DNA from: Pseudomonas sp. R4-35-07
Lineage (GTDB): Bacteria; Pseudomonadota; Gammaproteobacteria; Pseudomonadales; Pseudomonadaceae
Direction: 5' to 3'
Length of the DNA stretch: 64,000 bases
NCBI RefSeq assembly: GCF_003852235.1
Contig: NZ_CP027732.1
Location: 4,278,001 to 4,342,000 of the forward strand
The position numbers and the translations under genes were made by a program. Shown one piece after another: positions 52,812 through 61,679 of this stretch. Below the pieces are notes generated by a model, which saw nothing but the letters and a program-made list of their open reading frames with translations, was not told where the DNA came from and did not search any database. Within the stretch, counting starts at the first letter, position 1; every line of letters starts with the position of its first letter.

Positions 52812-53618
52812 TTGAAATCGATTCTCGCCTTGTTCGCGCTGTTGCTGACCCTGCCCGCTTCGGCGGCGCAACTGACCATTGAACTGGACCACGCCAGCAA
52901 GACTTGGCAGACGGCGGAGCTACTCAAGCACCCGGATGCGCGGACGGTGCAGATCGTCGATGACGTTTCCTACAAGCGCACCATGACCTACCGGGCCGTG
53001 CCCTTGGCGAGTCTCCTACCGGGCCTGAAACCTGCGAGCCATGTGCAAGCAGTGGCCCTCGACGGTTTTGCCGCCGAACTCGCCGTCGCGCCACTGTTGG
53101 AAAACACCGGCGCTCGCGCCTGGCTGGCGGTGGAAGACCCGGCCCATCCATGGCCTGCGCTGGGAGATGGCAAACCGAGCGCGGGGCCGTTCTACCTGGT
53201 GTGGACCAACCCGCAGGCCGGGCATATCAGCCCGGAACAGTGGCCGTTCCAGCTCTCCGGTATCAAGCAACTGGAGACGGTCGCTGAGCGTTTTCCGACG
53301 CTGCTGCCCGACCCGCAACTGGCGGCCAACGATCCGATCAACCAAGGCTTCGCGGTGTTCCAGAAGAACTGTCTGGCTTGCCATCGCCTCAACGGCGGCG
53401 GCGATGCCCAAGTGGGCCCTGACTTGAACATTCCCTACAGCCCCACCGAGTATTTCAGCGGTGATTTTCTCAAGCGCTACATCCGTGACCCGCAAAGCAT
53501 GAGGCACTGGCCGCAGGCGAAAATGCCGGCGTTTGCTGCCGGTGTGCTACCGGACCATGAGTTGGATTTGCTGGTGGGATATTTGCAGCATATGACGGGG
53601 CGCAAACAGCAGCCTTGA
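52812..53618 (+). CDS. Exported c-type cytochrome
   Basis: Starts with TTG at 52812 (KSILALFALLLTLPASA follows), a signal peptide cut near ASA-A. 268 residues. The N-terminal half (LTIELDHASKTWQTAELLKH, TYRAVPLASLLPGL) resembles molybdopterin-type oxidoreductase domains. A single haem site CLACH lies near residue 195 and a Met ligand candidate in AKMPAF. Periplasmic electron carrier; partner not encoded next to it. Confidence 0.88.
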   Translation: MKSILALFALLLTLPASAAQLTIELDHASKTWQTAELLKHPDARTVQIVDDVSYKRTMTYRAVPLASLLPGLKPASHVQAVALDGFAAELAVAPLLENTGARAWLAVEDPAHPWPALGDGKPSAGPFYLVWTNPQAGHISPEQWPFQLSGIKQLETVAERFPTLLPDPQLAANDPINQGFAVFQKNCLACHRLNGGGDAQVGPDLNIPYSPTEYFSGDFLKRYIRDPQSMRHWPQAKMPAFAAGVLPDHELDLLVGYLQHMTGRKQQP

Positions 53619-53636
53619 GGCTCGCGCAGATCAAAA

Positions 53637-53723
53637 GTGGGAGGGGGCTTGCTCCCGATAGCAGTGTGTCAGTCAGCTTATCGGTAACTGACACACCGCT
53701 ATCGGGAGCAAGCCCCCTCCCAC
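53637..53723. repeat. REPIN (inverted REP doublet)
   Basis: Arms GTGGGAGGGGGCTTGCTCCC and its reverse GGGAGCAAGCCCCCTCCCAC, with AGCTTATCGGTAACTGACAC between. Confidence 0.92.
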
Positions 53724-53833
53724 ATTTTGCATTGAGTACAGTCAGTCGGCCCGGCGCACGGCCATGCCGCATTGCAAAACCTCCTGAAACAACACAGCCT
53801 GCCTTCCACACTGGGTGTGGGTTGTAGTTAATA

Positions 53834-54637
53834 TTATTGCTGCTGCACGGAAACCACCGGGGTCGGCGCGACAAACACCTTGGCATGCATCTGCTCGTGC
53901 CCACCCCCACGGCGCATGCCCCGCACCGGGCAGGCGTCCAGGTAGTCCAGGCCCACGGCGAGTTTCAGGTGCCGCTCCGGCCGGGCCAATTGGTTGGTCA
54001 CGTCAAAACTGTACCAGGCGTTATCCAGCCAGGCTTCGGCCCAGGCATGGCTCGCCAGGTGCGTGCTGTCTTCGGTGTACAGATACCCTGATACGTATCG
54101 CGCCGGAATCCCCAGGCTGCGCGCACAGGCCAGGAACGCATGGGTATGGTCCTGGCACACGCCCGCGCGGCCGGCGAAGGCCTCGGCAGCGCAGGTGTCG
54201 ACGTCCGTGGCGCCCGGCGTGTAGGCCATCGATTGGTTCAGCGCATGCATCAGGTCGATCAGCGCGGTGCGGTCGCGCCGCTGGTGGCAGTGCTGCTGGG
54301 CAAACCCGCGCAGGGCTTCGTCGGGCTCGGTCAGGCGCGTGCCGCGCAGGAACGGAAAGGCCGACTGGCTCTCGTGTTCAGCCTCACTCAATTCATCGAT
54401 ATCCACCTGGCCACGGGCGCCGATGATGATGGCGTCGTGAGGTTCGTCCAGGGTCAGCACATGCAGGATGTTGCCGAATGGGTCCACTTGCGCGCGTACG
54501 GGGCGCGGCAGATCGAGCTGCCAGCTCAATACACGCTGACGCTCGCTGTCGTGGGGCGTCAGGCGCAGATATTGGATGCTGGCCCGCACCTGGTCTTCGT
54601 AGTGGTAGGTGGTTTCGTGGCTGATGGAGAGTCTCAT
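53834..54637 (-). CDS. Transglutaminase-like cysteine protease family protein
   Basis: 267 residues. Catalytic Cys in GRAGVCQDHTHAFLACARSL near 165, His in LASHAWAEAWLDNAWYSFD near 200 and the following Asp: the transglutaminase triad. N-terminal bacterial transglutaminase-like domain (ISHETTYHYEDQVRASIQYL). Stands third in the operon ATP-grasp, alpha-E, transglutaminase, overlapping the alpha-E gene by 4 bp. Often found together in proteobacteria; the product of this set is thought to be a peptide-like or amide modification but is not established. Confidence 0.92.
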   Translation of the reverse strand: MRLSISHETTYHYEDQVRASIQYLRLTPHDSERQRVLSWQLDLPRPVRAQVDPFGNILHVLTLDEPHDAIIIGARGQVDIDELSEAEHESQSAFPFLRGTRLTEPDEALRGFAQQHCHQRRDRTALIDLMHALNQSMAYTPGATDVDTCAAEAFAGRAGVCQDHTHAFLACARSLGIPARYVSGYLYTEDSTHLASHAWAEAWLDNAWYSFDVTNQLARPERHLKLAVGLDYLDACPVRGMRRGGGHEQMHAKVFVAPTPVVSVQQQ

Positions 54638-55584
54638 GCCGCCTCCAGGTAGGAGCTGTAGATGGCGTCGCCCAACTGGCGGACCAAGGGGATAAAGTCG
54701 GTCAGCCAGGCGTGCAGGCCTTCCTCGAGGATTTCATCGATGGCGGTAAAGCGCAGGCGCGCGTCCATCTCGGCAGCCAGGCGCTGGGCCGGGCGACCGT
54801 TGAGGCCCGGCAGGCTGGCGAGGATCTGGTCGATCTCTTCGCTGCAGGCCCGTAGCGAGCGCGGAACATCAGCGCGCAGCAGCAACAGTTCGGCGACTTG
54901 CCGGGCGCCCGGCGCATCCCGATAGATCTCGGTGTAGGCCTCGAACGACGACAATGCCCGCAGCAACGCACTCCATTGATAGTAGGCGTGGGCCGTGCCA
55001 TCGCTGACCGTTGCAGCCTGGTCGCCGGCCATTTCGTAACGCGCGTCCAGCAGGCGCAGGGTGTTGTCGGCGCGCTCGATGAAGGTGCCCAGGCGGATAA
55101 AGCGAAACGCATCGTTACGCATAATGGTGCCGTAGGTGGCGCCGCGGAACAGGTGCGAGCGCTCCTTGACCCATTCGCAAAACCGGCTCATGCCGTAGCG
55201 GCTCAAGCCTTGTTGGGCGATATCGCGAATATCCAGCCAGGTAGCGTTGATGTTTTCCCACATGTCGGCGGTAATTCGCCCACGTACTGCATGGGCGCTG
55301 GCCCGTGCGGCGCCAAGACAGCTGTAGATGCTGGCCGGGTTGGCAGCGTCCAGGGCGAAAAAGTGCAGCAGGCGTTCGGCATGCAGTTCACCGTGGCGCT
55401 CGTGGTAGTCCTCCAGGGTGCCGGTGATCAACAGCGGCATGGCCAATTCGTGCAGGCCGTCGCCGCGCCCGTCCTGAGGCATCAGCGACAGCGAATAACT
55501 GACATCGAGCATGCGCGCGAGGTTTTCCGCGCGCTCCAGGTAGCGCGACATCCAATACAAATCCGAGGCAGTTCTACTCAACAT
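54634..55584 (-). CDS. Alpha-E domain protein
   Basis: 316 residues, starts MLSRTASDLYWMSRYLERAE, the alpha-E hallmark, all-helical throughout with repeated Arg/Glu (FIRLGTFIERADNTLRLLDA). Second gene of the three-gene operon; ends with a 4-bp overlap with the transglutaminase gene and starts 3 bp after the ATP-grasp gene. Structural or adaptor role for the neighbouring enzymes is inferred from this fixed linkage. Confidence 0.92.
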   Translation of the reverse strand: MLSRTASDLYWMSRYLERAENLARMLDVSYSLSLMPQDGRGDGLHELAMPLLITGTLEDYHERHGELHAERLLHFFALDAANPASIYSCLGAARASAHAVRGRITADMWENINATWLDIRDIAQQGLSRYGMSRFCEWVKERSHLFRGATYGTIMRNDAFRFIRLGTFIERADNTLRLLDARYEMAGDQAATVSDGTAHAYYQWSALLRALSSFEAYTEIYRDAPGARQVAELLLLRADVPRSLRACSEEIDQILASLPGLNGRPAQRLAAEMDARLRFTAIDEILEEGLHAWLTDFIPLVRQLGDAIYSSYLEAA

Positions 55585-55587
55585 GTG

Positions 55588-56997
55588 TCAATCCTCGACC
55601 ACCCAGGTGTCTTTGGTGCCGCCGCCCTGGGACGAGTTGACCACCAGCGAACCTTCGCGCAGCGCCACCCGGGTCAGGCCACCGGGCACCACGCGGGTTT
55701 CCTTGCCCGACAGCACGAACGGGCGCAGGTCGATATGCCGTGGGGCGATGCCGTTTTCGACGAACGTCGGGCAGGTGGACAAACACAGGGTTGGCTGGGC
55801 GATGTAGGCGTGGGGCTTGGCCTTGATGCGTGCGCGGAAGGCTTCGATTTCCGCCGCCGTGGACGCCGGGCCCACCAGCATGCCGTAGCCGCCGGAGCCT
55901 TGGGTTTCCTTGACCACCAACTCGGGCAGGTTGGCCAATACGTGGGACAATTCATCGGGCTTACGGCATTGAAACGTCGGAACGTTCTGCAGGATCGGTT
56001 CTTCATCCAGGTAAAACCGGATCATCTCGGTAACGAATGGGTACACAGACTTGTCATCCGCCACCCCGGTGCCGATGGCATTGGCCAGCACCACGTTGCC
56101 CGAGCGGTAGGCGGCAAGCAGGCCCGGTACGCCGAGCATCGACGCCGGATTGAAAGCCAGCGGGTCGAGAAACGCGTCGTCGAGACGGCGATAAATCACG
56201 TCCACCGCTTTGGGCCCGTCGGTGGTGCGCATGAACACGCGGTCATCACGCACGAACAAGTCGGCGCCTTCCACCAACTCCACGCCCATTTCCCGGGCGA
56301 GGAAGGCATGTTCAAAGAACGCACTGTTGAAACGCCCAGGGGTCAGCACTACCACGCTGGGGTTATCCAGGGGGCTGGAACTCTTCAGGGTGTCGAGCAA
56401 CAGGTTGGGGTAATGGTCAATCGGCGCGATACGCTGGGCCGCGAACAGCTCGGGGAACAAGCGCATCATCATCTTGCGGTCTTCAAGCATGTAGCTGACG
56501 CCGCTCGGCGTACGCAAGTTGTCCTCCAGCACGTAGTAAGTGCCGTCGCCATCGCGTACGAGGTCTACCCCGGAAACGTGGGAATACAGGTCACGGTGCA
56601 GGTCCAGGCCCTGCATTGCCAACTGGTATTGCTCGTTGGCCAGTACCTGTTCGGCGGGGATGATCCCGGCCTTGATGATGCGTTGTTCGTGGTAAAGGTC
56701 GGCGAGGAACATGTTCAACGCCTTGACCCGCTGGATACAGCCGCGCTCGACCATTTGCCATTCGCTCGCCGGGATGCTGCGGGGGATGGTGTCGAAGGGG
56801 ATCAAGCGCTCCGTCCCTTGCTCGTCGCCATACAGCGTGAAGGTGATCCCGGCACGGTGGAACAGCAAGTCGGCCTCGCGTCGACGCTGGGCCAGCAGTT
56901 CGGCAGGGGTGTCGGCCAGCCAACGGGCGAACTCGCGATAATGGGGACGAACCTGCCCTGCCCCATCGTACATTTCATCGTAATAAGTGCGGATCAT
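55588..56997 (-). CDS. Circularly permuted ATP-grasp type 2 protein
   Basis: ATG 56997 chosen: AAGGAG is six bases upstream and the product starts MIRTYYDEMYDGAGQVRPHY; the longer frame to 57270 lacks such a site. 469 residues. Typical segments: YYVLEDNLRTPSGVSYMLED, LPELVVKETQGSGGYGMLVG and RVVPGGLTRVALREGSLVVN. ATP-grasp enzymes join a carboxylate to an amine through acyl phosphate. First gene of the operon. The 741-codon frame on the other strand is an antisense shadow. Confidence 0.93.
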   Translation of the reverse strand: MIRTYYDEMYDGAGQVRPHYREFARWLADTPAELLAQRRREADLLFHRAGITFTLYGDEQGTERLIPFDTIPRSIPASEWQMVERGCIQRVKALNMFLADLYHEQRIIKAGIIPAEQVLANEQYQLAMQGLDLHRDLYSHVSGVDLVRDGDGTYYVLEDNLRTPSGVSYMLEDRKMMMRLFPELFAAQRIAPIDHYPNLLLDTLKSSSPLDNPSVVVLTPGRFNSAFFEHAFLAREMGVELVEGADLFVRDDRVFMRTTDGPKAVDVIYRRLDDAFLDPLAFNPASMLGVPGLLAAYRSGNVVLANAIGTGVADDKSVYPFVTEMIRFYLDEEPILQNVPTFQCRKPDELSHVLANLPELVVKETQGSGGYGMLVGPASTAAEIEAFRARIKAKPHAYIAQPTLCLSTCPTFVENGIAPRHIDLRPFVLSGKETRVVPGGLTRVALREGSLVVNSSQGGGTKDTWVVED

Positions 56998-57317
56998 GCC
57001 GTACTCCTTGTCACCCGGACGACAGACCCTTCGCAAGGCCCGTGCCAGCGGCATAAACACTTTAAAATCAAAGGATTGGATAAACTCCGAATTCCCCTCG
57101 CACCGTCCTGGTGCGTGGAATGACCGCAGCCCCGCTACACGCCTCATCGTAATGCGGCGTTGGCCTATCAACAGCATAGTCAGCGTTGATTTCATTGCCC
57201 GCGCGCTTGTGCGGATAATCGCGTCCATCAGCTGAACAGGACATGTCCTACAGCTAAACCCTTTGCACAACCAGTAACGTGCCGGCTCGTGTGATCGGCT
57301 CCTCGATCTTCCCCTTC

Positions 57318-57344
57318 AGCCACCCTTTCGGGTGGCTTTTTTTT
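57318..57344 (+). terminator. Orphan rho-independent terminator
   Basis: AGCCACCC-TTTC-GGGTGGCT followed by eight T on the plus strand. Both neighbouring protein genes are on the minus strand, so this ends an unannotated plus-strand transcript, perhaps a small RNA starting after 57200. Confidence 0.8.
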
Positions 57345-57441
57345 GCGTGCAGGAAAGTGCAAATTCCGAACATTTTTACCGAGCCCAAACAAAATCGGCC
57401 GACCCAAAAGGTCAGCCGATACGCTGTGTTGCTCATAAACG

Positions 57442-57783
57442 CTACATCGGTAACCCACGTACCTCCTGCTTGACGCCCCAGCCTTCGATAATTCCGCCCA
57501 ACGGCTCCACCACTGCCTCAAAGTCCTGCTCGAAGTCTCCTATGCCGTCGTACGTTGCAGACATGATTTTGCTCAGTTCCAGGTACCAGGCACCGTCGTC
57601 GCGGGCGCTGACCTGGGCGTTCAGGGATTCTCCGCGAAATCGACCCGCAGCCCTGCGCGCCCGTTCTTCATCCGGGAAAATCGCGTAGAACTCGATGGGG
57701 TGAAAACGTGAAAAGTCAAAGCCGCCTTCTTTCATGCGGCGCAGAACGTTGGTGCTGATGTCTTCTTGATAGGCTGTGCTCAT
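57442..57783 (-). CDS. RraB-like (regulator of RNase E activity) family protein
   Basis: 113 residues. STAYQEDISTNVLRRMKEGG, then FSRFHPIEFYAIFPDEERAR and AWYLELSKIMSATYDGIGDF match the RraB fold (a small protein that binds RNase E and inhibits it in E. coli). The family assignment is good, direct RNase E control in this organism is inference. Monocistronic. Confidence 0.85.
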   Translation of the reverse strand: MSTAYQEDISTNVLRRMKEGGFDFSRFHPIEFYAIFPDEERARRAAGRFRGESLNAQVSARDDGAWYLELSKIMSATYDGIGDFEQDFEAVVEPLGGIIEGWGVKQEVRGLPM

Positions 57784-57996
57784 GAAACGTCCTCCTCAGA
57801 CTGATGGATAGACTTTCCGTGCTTCCTGAAACCCGCGCGCTGCTGGCGCGGGCACCACGGCAATAACGACACCGCAGGAAAACAAGCATGTAGCTGACAA
57901 GACCAGACCTTAGCGATTCATTCGCTGATCTCGATTGCAGAGTAACGCGAAGCTATCACCTCTACCAGAGGTGCATGAATCGCTTACAGGGAATAT

Positions 57997-58233
57997 TCAG
58001 GCGCAGGGTTCGACCTTGAGGTCTTTGATACCGTTTTGATCGTGCAAGCTCTTGACCGTGGGATCAGGGACACGATCGGCAAGATCGTTGAGGTCCAACT
58101 TTTCCAATACCGGCGACACACGCACGCGCACCAGCTGTGCAGCTTCTTCCAGCGTCGGCTCATGATCGCAGTCAAACTGCTCGACTACCGGCTCGCCACG
58201 GTCATTGATGAAAGAAATGTTCCACTTCGGCAT
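57997..58233 (-). CDS. Small conserved-looking hypothetical protein
   Basis: ATG 58233 with GAGGAGG seven bases upstream; the longer ATG at 58269 has no site. 78 residues, MPKWNISFINDRGEPVVEQF at the start, then EPTLEEAAQLVRVRVSPVLE. Soluble, acidic. No family recognised. Confidence 0.65.
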   Translation of the reverse strand: MPKWNISFINDRGEPVVEQFDCDHEPTLEEAAQLVRVRVSPVLEKLDLNDLADRVPDPTVKSLHDQNGIKDLKVEPCA

Positions 58234-58336
58234 CGGTGCCTCCTCGATAAAACCCATGTGTGGGTTCACATCTATCTGGACCTTGAGGCTTCACCAAACG
58301 TTCCACTCAAGGCAGGAGGCACCGGATCAGGCGCGT

Positions 58337-58942
58337 TTACTTCTCGGCGTGTTCCTTCAGCGCTTTGAGCGTGTTGAACGGTGCGTCCACCACGAACTTG
58401 TTGGCCAACCACGACGGCACGCTGCCGCCTGGCTCGGTGTGCACCTGGTAGGTCACTTCGGTCTCGTTGGCGCCTTTGGGCACCAGCTTCCAGAAACCTT
58501 CCACCTGGGCGACCCGGACATAGCCTTTTTCTTCAGGCTTGTACGTCGGCACCCCTTGCAACGTGCGTGTAACGCTACCGTCAGCGGCCTTGGTGGTGGT
58601 GACATGGATATACGAGTCGCGATCCGTCACAGGGAACGGTGCCTTGAACTGGGTGTAGGTCCAGGCCTCATCGTCTTTCTTGTCGACCAGTTTCTGGGAT
58701 TTGCACTCATGGATCCACGCGCAAGCGCCAGCGACATCTTCCTGCAGGGCCTGGATCTTCGCCACGGGCGCCTTGATCAGAGCCACACCGCGATACGCCT
58801 TGTACTTGGAGCCGGCGACTTCGCTCAGGGACACCTTGATGCCGTCCTCATTCTTGGCGTCTTGCCAATCCTCAGCCTGGGCAGCGCCCGCAAACATCAT
58901 CGTAAAACCGCACACCACAGCCATTCGTTTCAGCGAACCCAT
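58337..58942 (-). CDS. Exported START-domain protein
   Basis: ATG 58942 with AAGGA nine bases upstream gives a signal peptide (MGSLKRMAVVCGFTMMFAGA, cut before EDWQ). 201 residues. START/Bet v1-like part: SKYKAYRGVALIKAPVAKIQ, FPVTDRDSYIHVTTTKAADG and VEGFWKLVPKGANETEVTYQ. START folds bind lipids in a cavity; a periplasmic lipid-binding role is likely but not shown. Confidence 0.85.
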   Translation of the reverse strand: MGSLKRMAVVCGFTMMFAGAAQAEDWQDAKNEDGIKVSLSEVAGSKYKAYRGVALIKAPVAKIQALQEDVAGACAWIHECKSQKLVDKKDDEAWTYTQFKAPFPVTDRDSYIHVTTTKAADGSVTRTLQGVPTYKPEEKGYVRVAQVEGFWKLVPKGANETEVTYQVHTEPGGSVPSWLANKFVVDAPFNTLKALKEHAEK

Positions 58943-58983
58943 CGTTGTATTCCTTGTTGTTGAAGTTCCGATAGTAAAGCCCA

Positions 58984-59238
58984 TCAAGCCGCCGTCATCT
59001 GCTCCCACCAACCGATCAGACGGATCGCGTCGGCCTGGTCGTTGCCGCAGACCTCGATATCTGCCTTGAAATCACTGCACACCGCTGGCCGCTCCGGTTG
59101 GCCGAACAGTTGGCATAGCTGTTCGACCGACAAGTGCAGGCAGCGTTCGCCCGCAGGTTTGCCATGGGGCATTCCCGGTAGGGGCGAACTGATGGAGGGG
59201 GCGATGCAGCAAGCGCCACAGCCTTCACGGCATTTCAT
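58984..59238 (-). CDS. YkgJ-family cysteine cluster protein
   Basis: ATG 59238 chosen (MKCREGCGACCIAPSIS); a second ATG two codons upstream is also possible. 84 residues. The Cys pattern CREGCGACC at the start with ERCLHL and PAVCSDF fits the YkgJ/CxxCxxCC family, which binds zinc or an Fe-S cluster. Its end nearly touches the START gene downstream (42 bp apart), so they may form a short operon. Function unknown. Confidence 0.88.
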   Translation of the reverse strand: MKCREGCGACCIAPSISSPLPGMPHGKPAGERCLHLSVEQLCQLFGQPERPAVCSDFKADIEVCGNDQADAIRLIGWWEQMTAA

Positions 59239-59398
59239 GACCAACAGGTCCTCGACGACTCAATGAGATGGCCGGGCTAGAGTACGCCCTTAAACAGCCG
59301 TTTTAAAATGGTCCAACAGGGGTTTTTCGTACAAAACAGAAGTGACCGACCAGTCTACGACCGGTGGTCAGTGGCGCGGGTCACTGATGCTCGGGGGG

Positions 59399-59875
59399 TT
59401 ATTGCTTGAATTCAAAATCCAACGCGGCACCTTCCACGTCACGTCGTTCTTCGTTGCGCAACTGCAGCTTCATCTCGTTGCTGAGCAAGCGGCCGTTGAT
59501 CTGGAACGCGCTGTTGTCGGACGGTTTCTCGCTAAATAAAGGCGGCAATAACGGCACGCTCTTGGGTTTGGGCATGGTGCCGACGGGCTGCAGCAGCCTG
59601 ACCATGTCCGAAGGCAGGGACAGGTCCAACTGTGCCGGTGGCAGCTTGGTCTGGGCGACTTCGTGGGCGGACTTGGACTTGCTCGCAATCGGTGCGCGCT
59701 TCTTTACCTTGGCGGTTTTTTTCTTCGCCTGCGCTGCCGGCTTTTTCGCAGCGGTCTTCTGTTCGGCGCTTGCAGCAGGCTTGGTGTCCGTCACAGGCGC
59801 GGCCGCCAGCGCAGTGCCGACGTTGCATAGACTTATCAAGCCAACCATCCAGACAGCGCGAAAAATAGAGGTCAT
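59399..59875 (-). CDS. Exported Ala/Lys-rich protein
   Basis: ATG 59875 gives a signal peptide (MTSIFRAVWMVGLISLCNVG, cut near ALA-A). 158 residues. A long Ala/Lys-rich linker (KPAASAEQKTAAKKPAAQAK and on) then a folded-looking part (QLDLSLPSDMVRLLQPVGTM) and an acidic end (RRDVEGAALDFEFKQ). Probably periplasmic. Not a known enzyme. Confidence 0.75.
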   Translation of the reverse strand: MTSIFRAVWMVGLISLCNVGTALAAAPVTDTKPAASAEQKTAAKKPAAQAKKKTAKVKKRAPIASKSKSAHEVAQTKLPPAQLDLSLPSDMVRLLQPVGTMPKPKSVPLLPPLFSEKPSDNSAFQINGRLLSNEMKLQLRNEERRDVEGAALDFEFKQ

Positions 59876-59969
59876 ATCGCCAACAGCATTAACGGCAGAA
59901 GGCCATATGCTCGCTTGTTGTGCGTGGCATGACAAGCACGGAGATCAATGTTGTCCCCCTTTATGCCCC

Positions 59970-61409
59970 TCAAAGGCCCGCCGCCGTCTCCTGGCATAAC
60001 TGGCTGGCAAGCATCCCCAGGGTCATCAGCGCACGCTCTGCCTCGCGGTTCCACGGGGTGCCGCAATTGAGACGGATACAGTGGTTGAACTGTTCCGTAT
60101 TACTGAAGATCAGCCCCGGCGCGATACTGATGCCCTGTTGCAGGGCACGCACATGCAGTTCCTGGGTATTGACCCGTCCGGGCAAACTGACCCACAAAAT
60201 GAAGCCGCCGGTCGGACGGGTCATCTGGGTGCCTTCGGGGAAATATTGCTGCACCGCCAGCTGGAAAGCGCTGAGGTTCTTGCGGTATTCCTGGCGGATG
60301 TAACGCAGGTGCCGGTCGTAACCGCCGTTCTCCAGGTACGCCGCAACGCCCATCTGTGTGACGCTGCACGCGGAGTGGGTGCTGAACATCTGCAAACGCT
60401 GGATTTCCTGCTGGTACTTACCGGCAATCATCCAGCCGATGCGCACGCCGGGGGATAAAGTCTTGGAAAAACTCGAGCAATAGATGACCCGGTCAAGACG
60501 GTCATAGGCTTTCAAAGCCTTGGTACGGCCCAGTTCGAACATCAGCTCGCCGTAGATATCATCCTCGACAATTTGAATATCGAAATCCGAGGCCAGGCGC
60601 AGCAACTGTTTCTGCCGCTCTTCGGGCATCGTGCCGCCCAAGGGGTTGCTCAGGCGCGTGGTCAATACCAGCGCCTTGATCGACCACTGGTTGGCGGCCA
60701 ATTGCAGGGCCTCCAGGCTCATGCCGGTGGCCGGGTCGCTGGGAATCTCGATGACCTTGAGGCCGAGCAGGTCGGCCAGTTGCAGCAAGCCGTAGTAGGT
60801 CGGTGACTCAGCGGCGATCAGGTCGCCGGGGCGCGTCAGCACGCGCAGCGACATTTGCAACGCGTCGACGCAGCCGTGGGTAATCACCACTTCGGACGGG
60901 TCCACCACCACGCCGGCATCGCGCATGCGAATCGCCACCTGGCGGCGCAGCGGTTCGAAACCGGGGCTGAACATGTAACTGAATGCACGCGGGCTCTGGA
61001 AGCGCGTGACCTTGGCCAACTGCTGGTGCAACGCCCGTACCGGCAGGTAATCCACGCTCGGCACCGCCGCGCCCAAGGGGAATACGCCTTCACGGCGCGA
61101 CTCGACCAGCACTTGCTGGATGATGCTGCTGCGGGTGACCAACCCTGGGCGTTCAACCCGCGCGATGTCCGGCGTTGGCGCCGTGAGTGCCGGCGTCTGG
61201 TGCACGTAATAGCCCGACTGCGGCCGCGCCCGGATCAGCCCCTGGTCTTCCAGGTTGGCGTAGGCCTGCAGCACCGTGGCATGGCTCACGTTGAGCTGGG
61301 AGCTCATCTTGCGCACCGAAGGCACGCGCTCCCCCGGCTGATAAACACCACGCCGAATATCCTCAGCCAGTTGCTGGGCGATACGTTGGTAGAGCAACAG
61401 ATTGGTCAT
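59970..61409 (-). CDS. MocR-type GntR regulator with aminotransferase-like domain
   Basis: 479 residues. GntR winged helix (1-75: VYQPGERVPSVRKMSSQLNV then SHATVLQAYANLEDQGLIRA) fused to a type I aminotransferase fold. PLP lysine in YCSSFSKTLSPGVRIGW near 315, and EDDIYGELMFE upstream. MocR proteins bind PLP or an external aldimine as effector; gene target not determined. Stands alone, with 160 bp to the REPIN. Confidence 0.95.
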   Translation of the reverse strand: MTNLLLYQRIAQQLAEDIRRGVYQPGERVPSVRKMSSQLNVSHATVLQAYANLEDQGLIRARPQSGYYVHQTPALTAPTPDIARVERPGLVTRSSIIQQVLVESRREGVFPLGAAVPSVDYLPVRALHQQLAKVTRFQSPRAFSYMFSPGFEPLRRQVAIRMRDAGVVVDPSEVVITHGCVDALQMSLRVLTRPGDLIAAESPTYYGLLQLADLLGLKVIEIPSDPATGMSLEALQLAANQWSIKALVLTTRLSNPLGGTMPEERQKQLLRLASDFDIQIVEDDIYGELMFELGRTKALKAYDRLDRVIYCSSFSKTLSPGVRIGWMIAGKYQQEIQRLQMFSTHSACSVTQMGVAAYLENGGYDRHLRYIRQEYRKNLSAFQLAVQQYFPEGTQMTRPTGGFILWVSLPGRVNTQELHVRALQQGISIAPGLIFSNTEQFNHCIRLNCGTPWNREAERALMTLGMLASQLCQETAAGL

Positions 61410-61568
61410 GACGCAGCACTCGATTTCACGGGTATTTTATTTTTGTGTGAAACATACCGGCACAGTTTAGAAGTGTACGGGGACAGTTGCCACAATAGTC
61501 GAGCGCGGGCGGGAGTGACAGAAAAAACTGTAGGGGTCGTGAATAGAATTTTCAGGTGTATACAGAAA

Positions 61569-61664
61569 AAAATGTGGGAGGGGGCTTGCTCCCGATAGCG
61601 GTGGTTCAGTCAACACTCAGTGACTGACACTCTGCCATCGGGAGCAAGCCCCCTCCCACATTTT
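61569..61664. repeat. REPIN (inverted REP doublet)
   Basis: AAAATGTGGGAGGGGGCTTG at the left and its reverse complement at the right (ending CCCACATTTT). Confidence 0.92.
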
Positions 61665-61679
61665 GAGTTGCGCCAGACT

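Noticed and set aside
54898..57123. 741-codon frame on the plus strand
   Set aside because: Antisense to the alpha-E and ATP-grasp genes, which have clear family motifs; no ribosome site and no domain.
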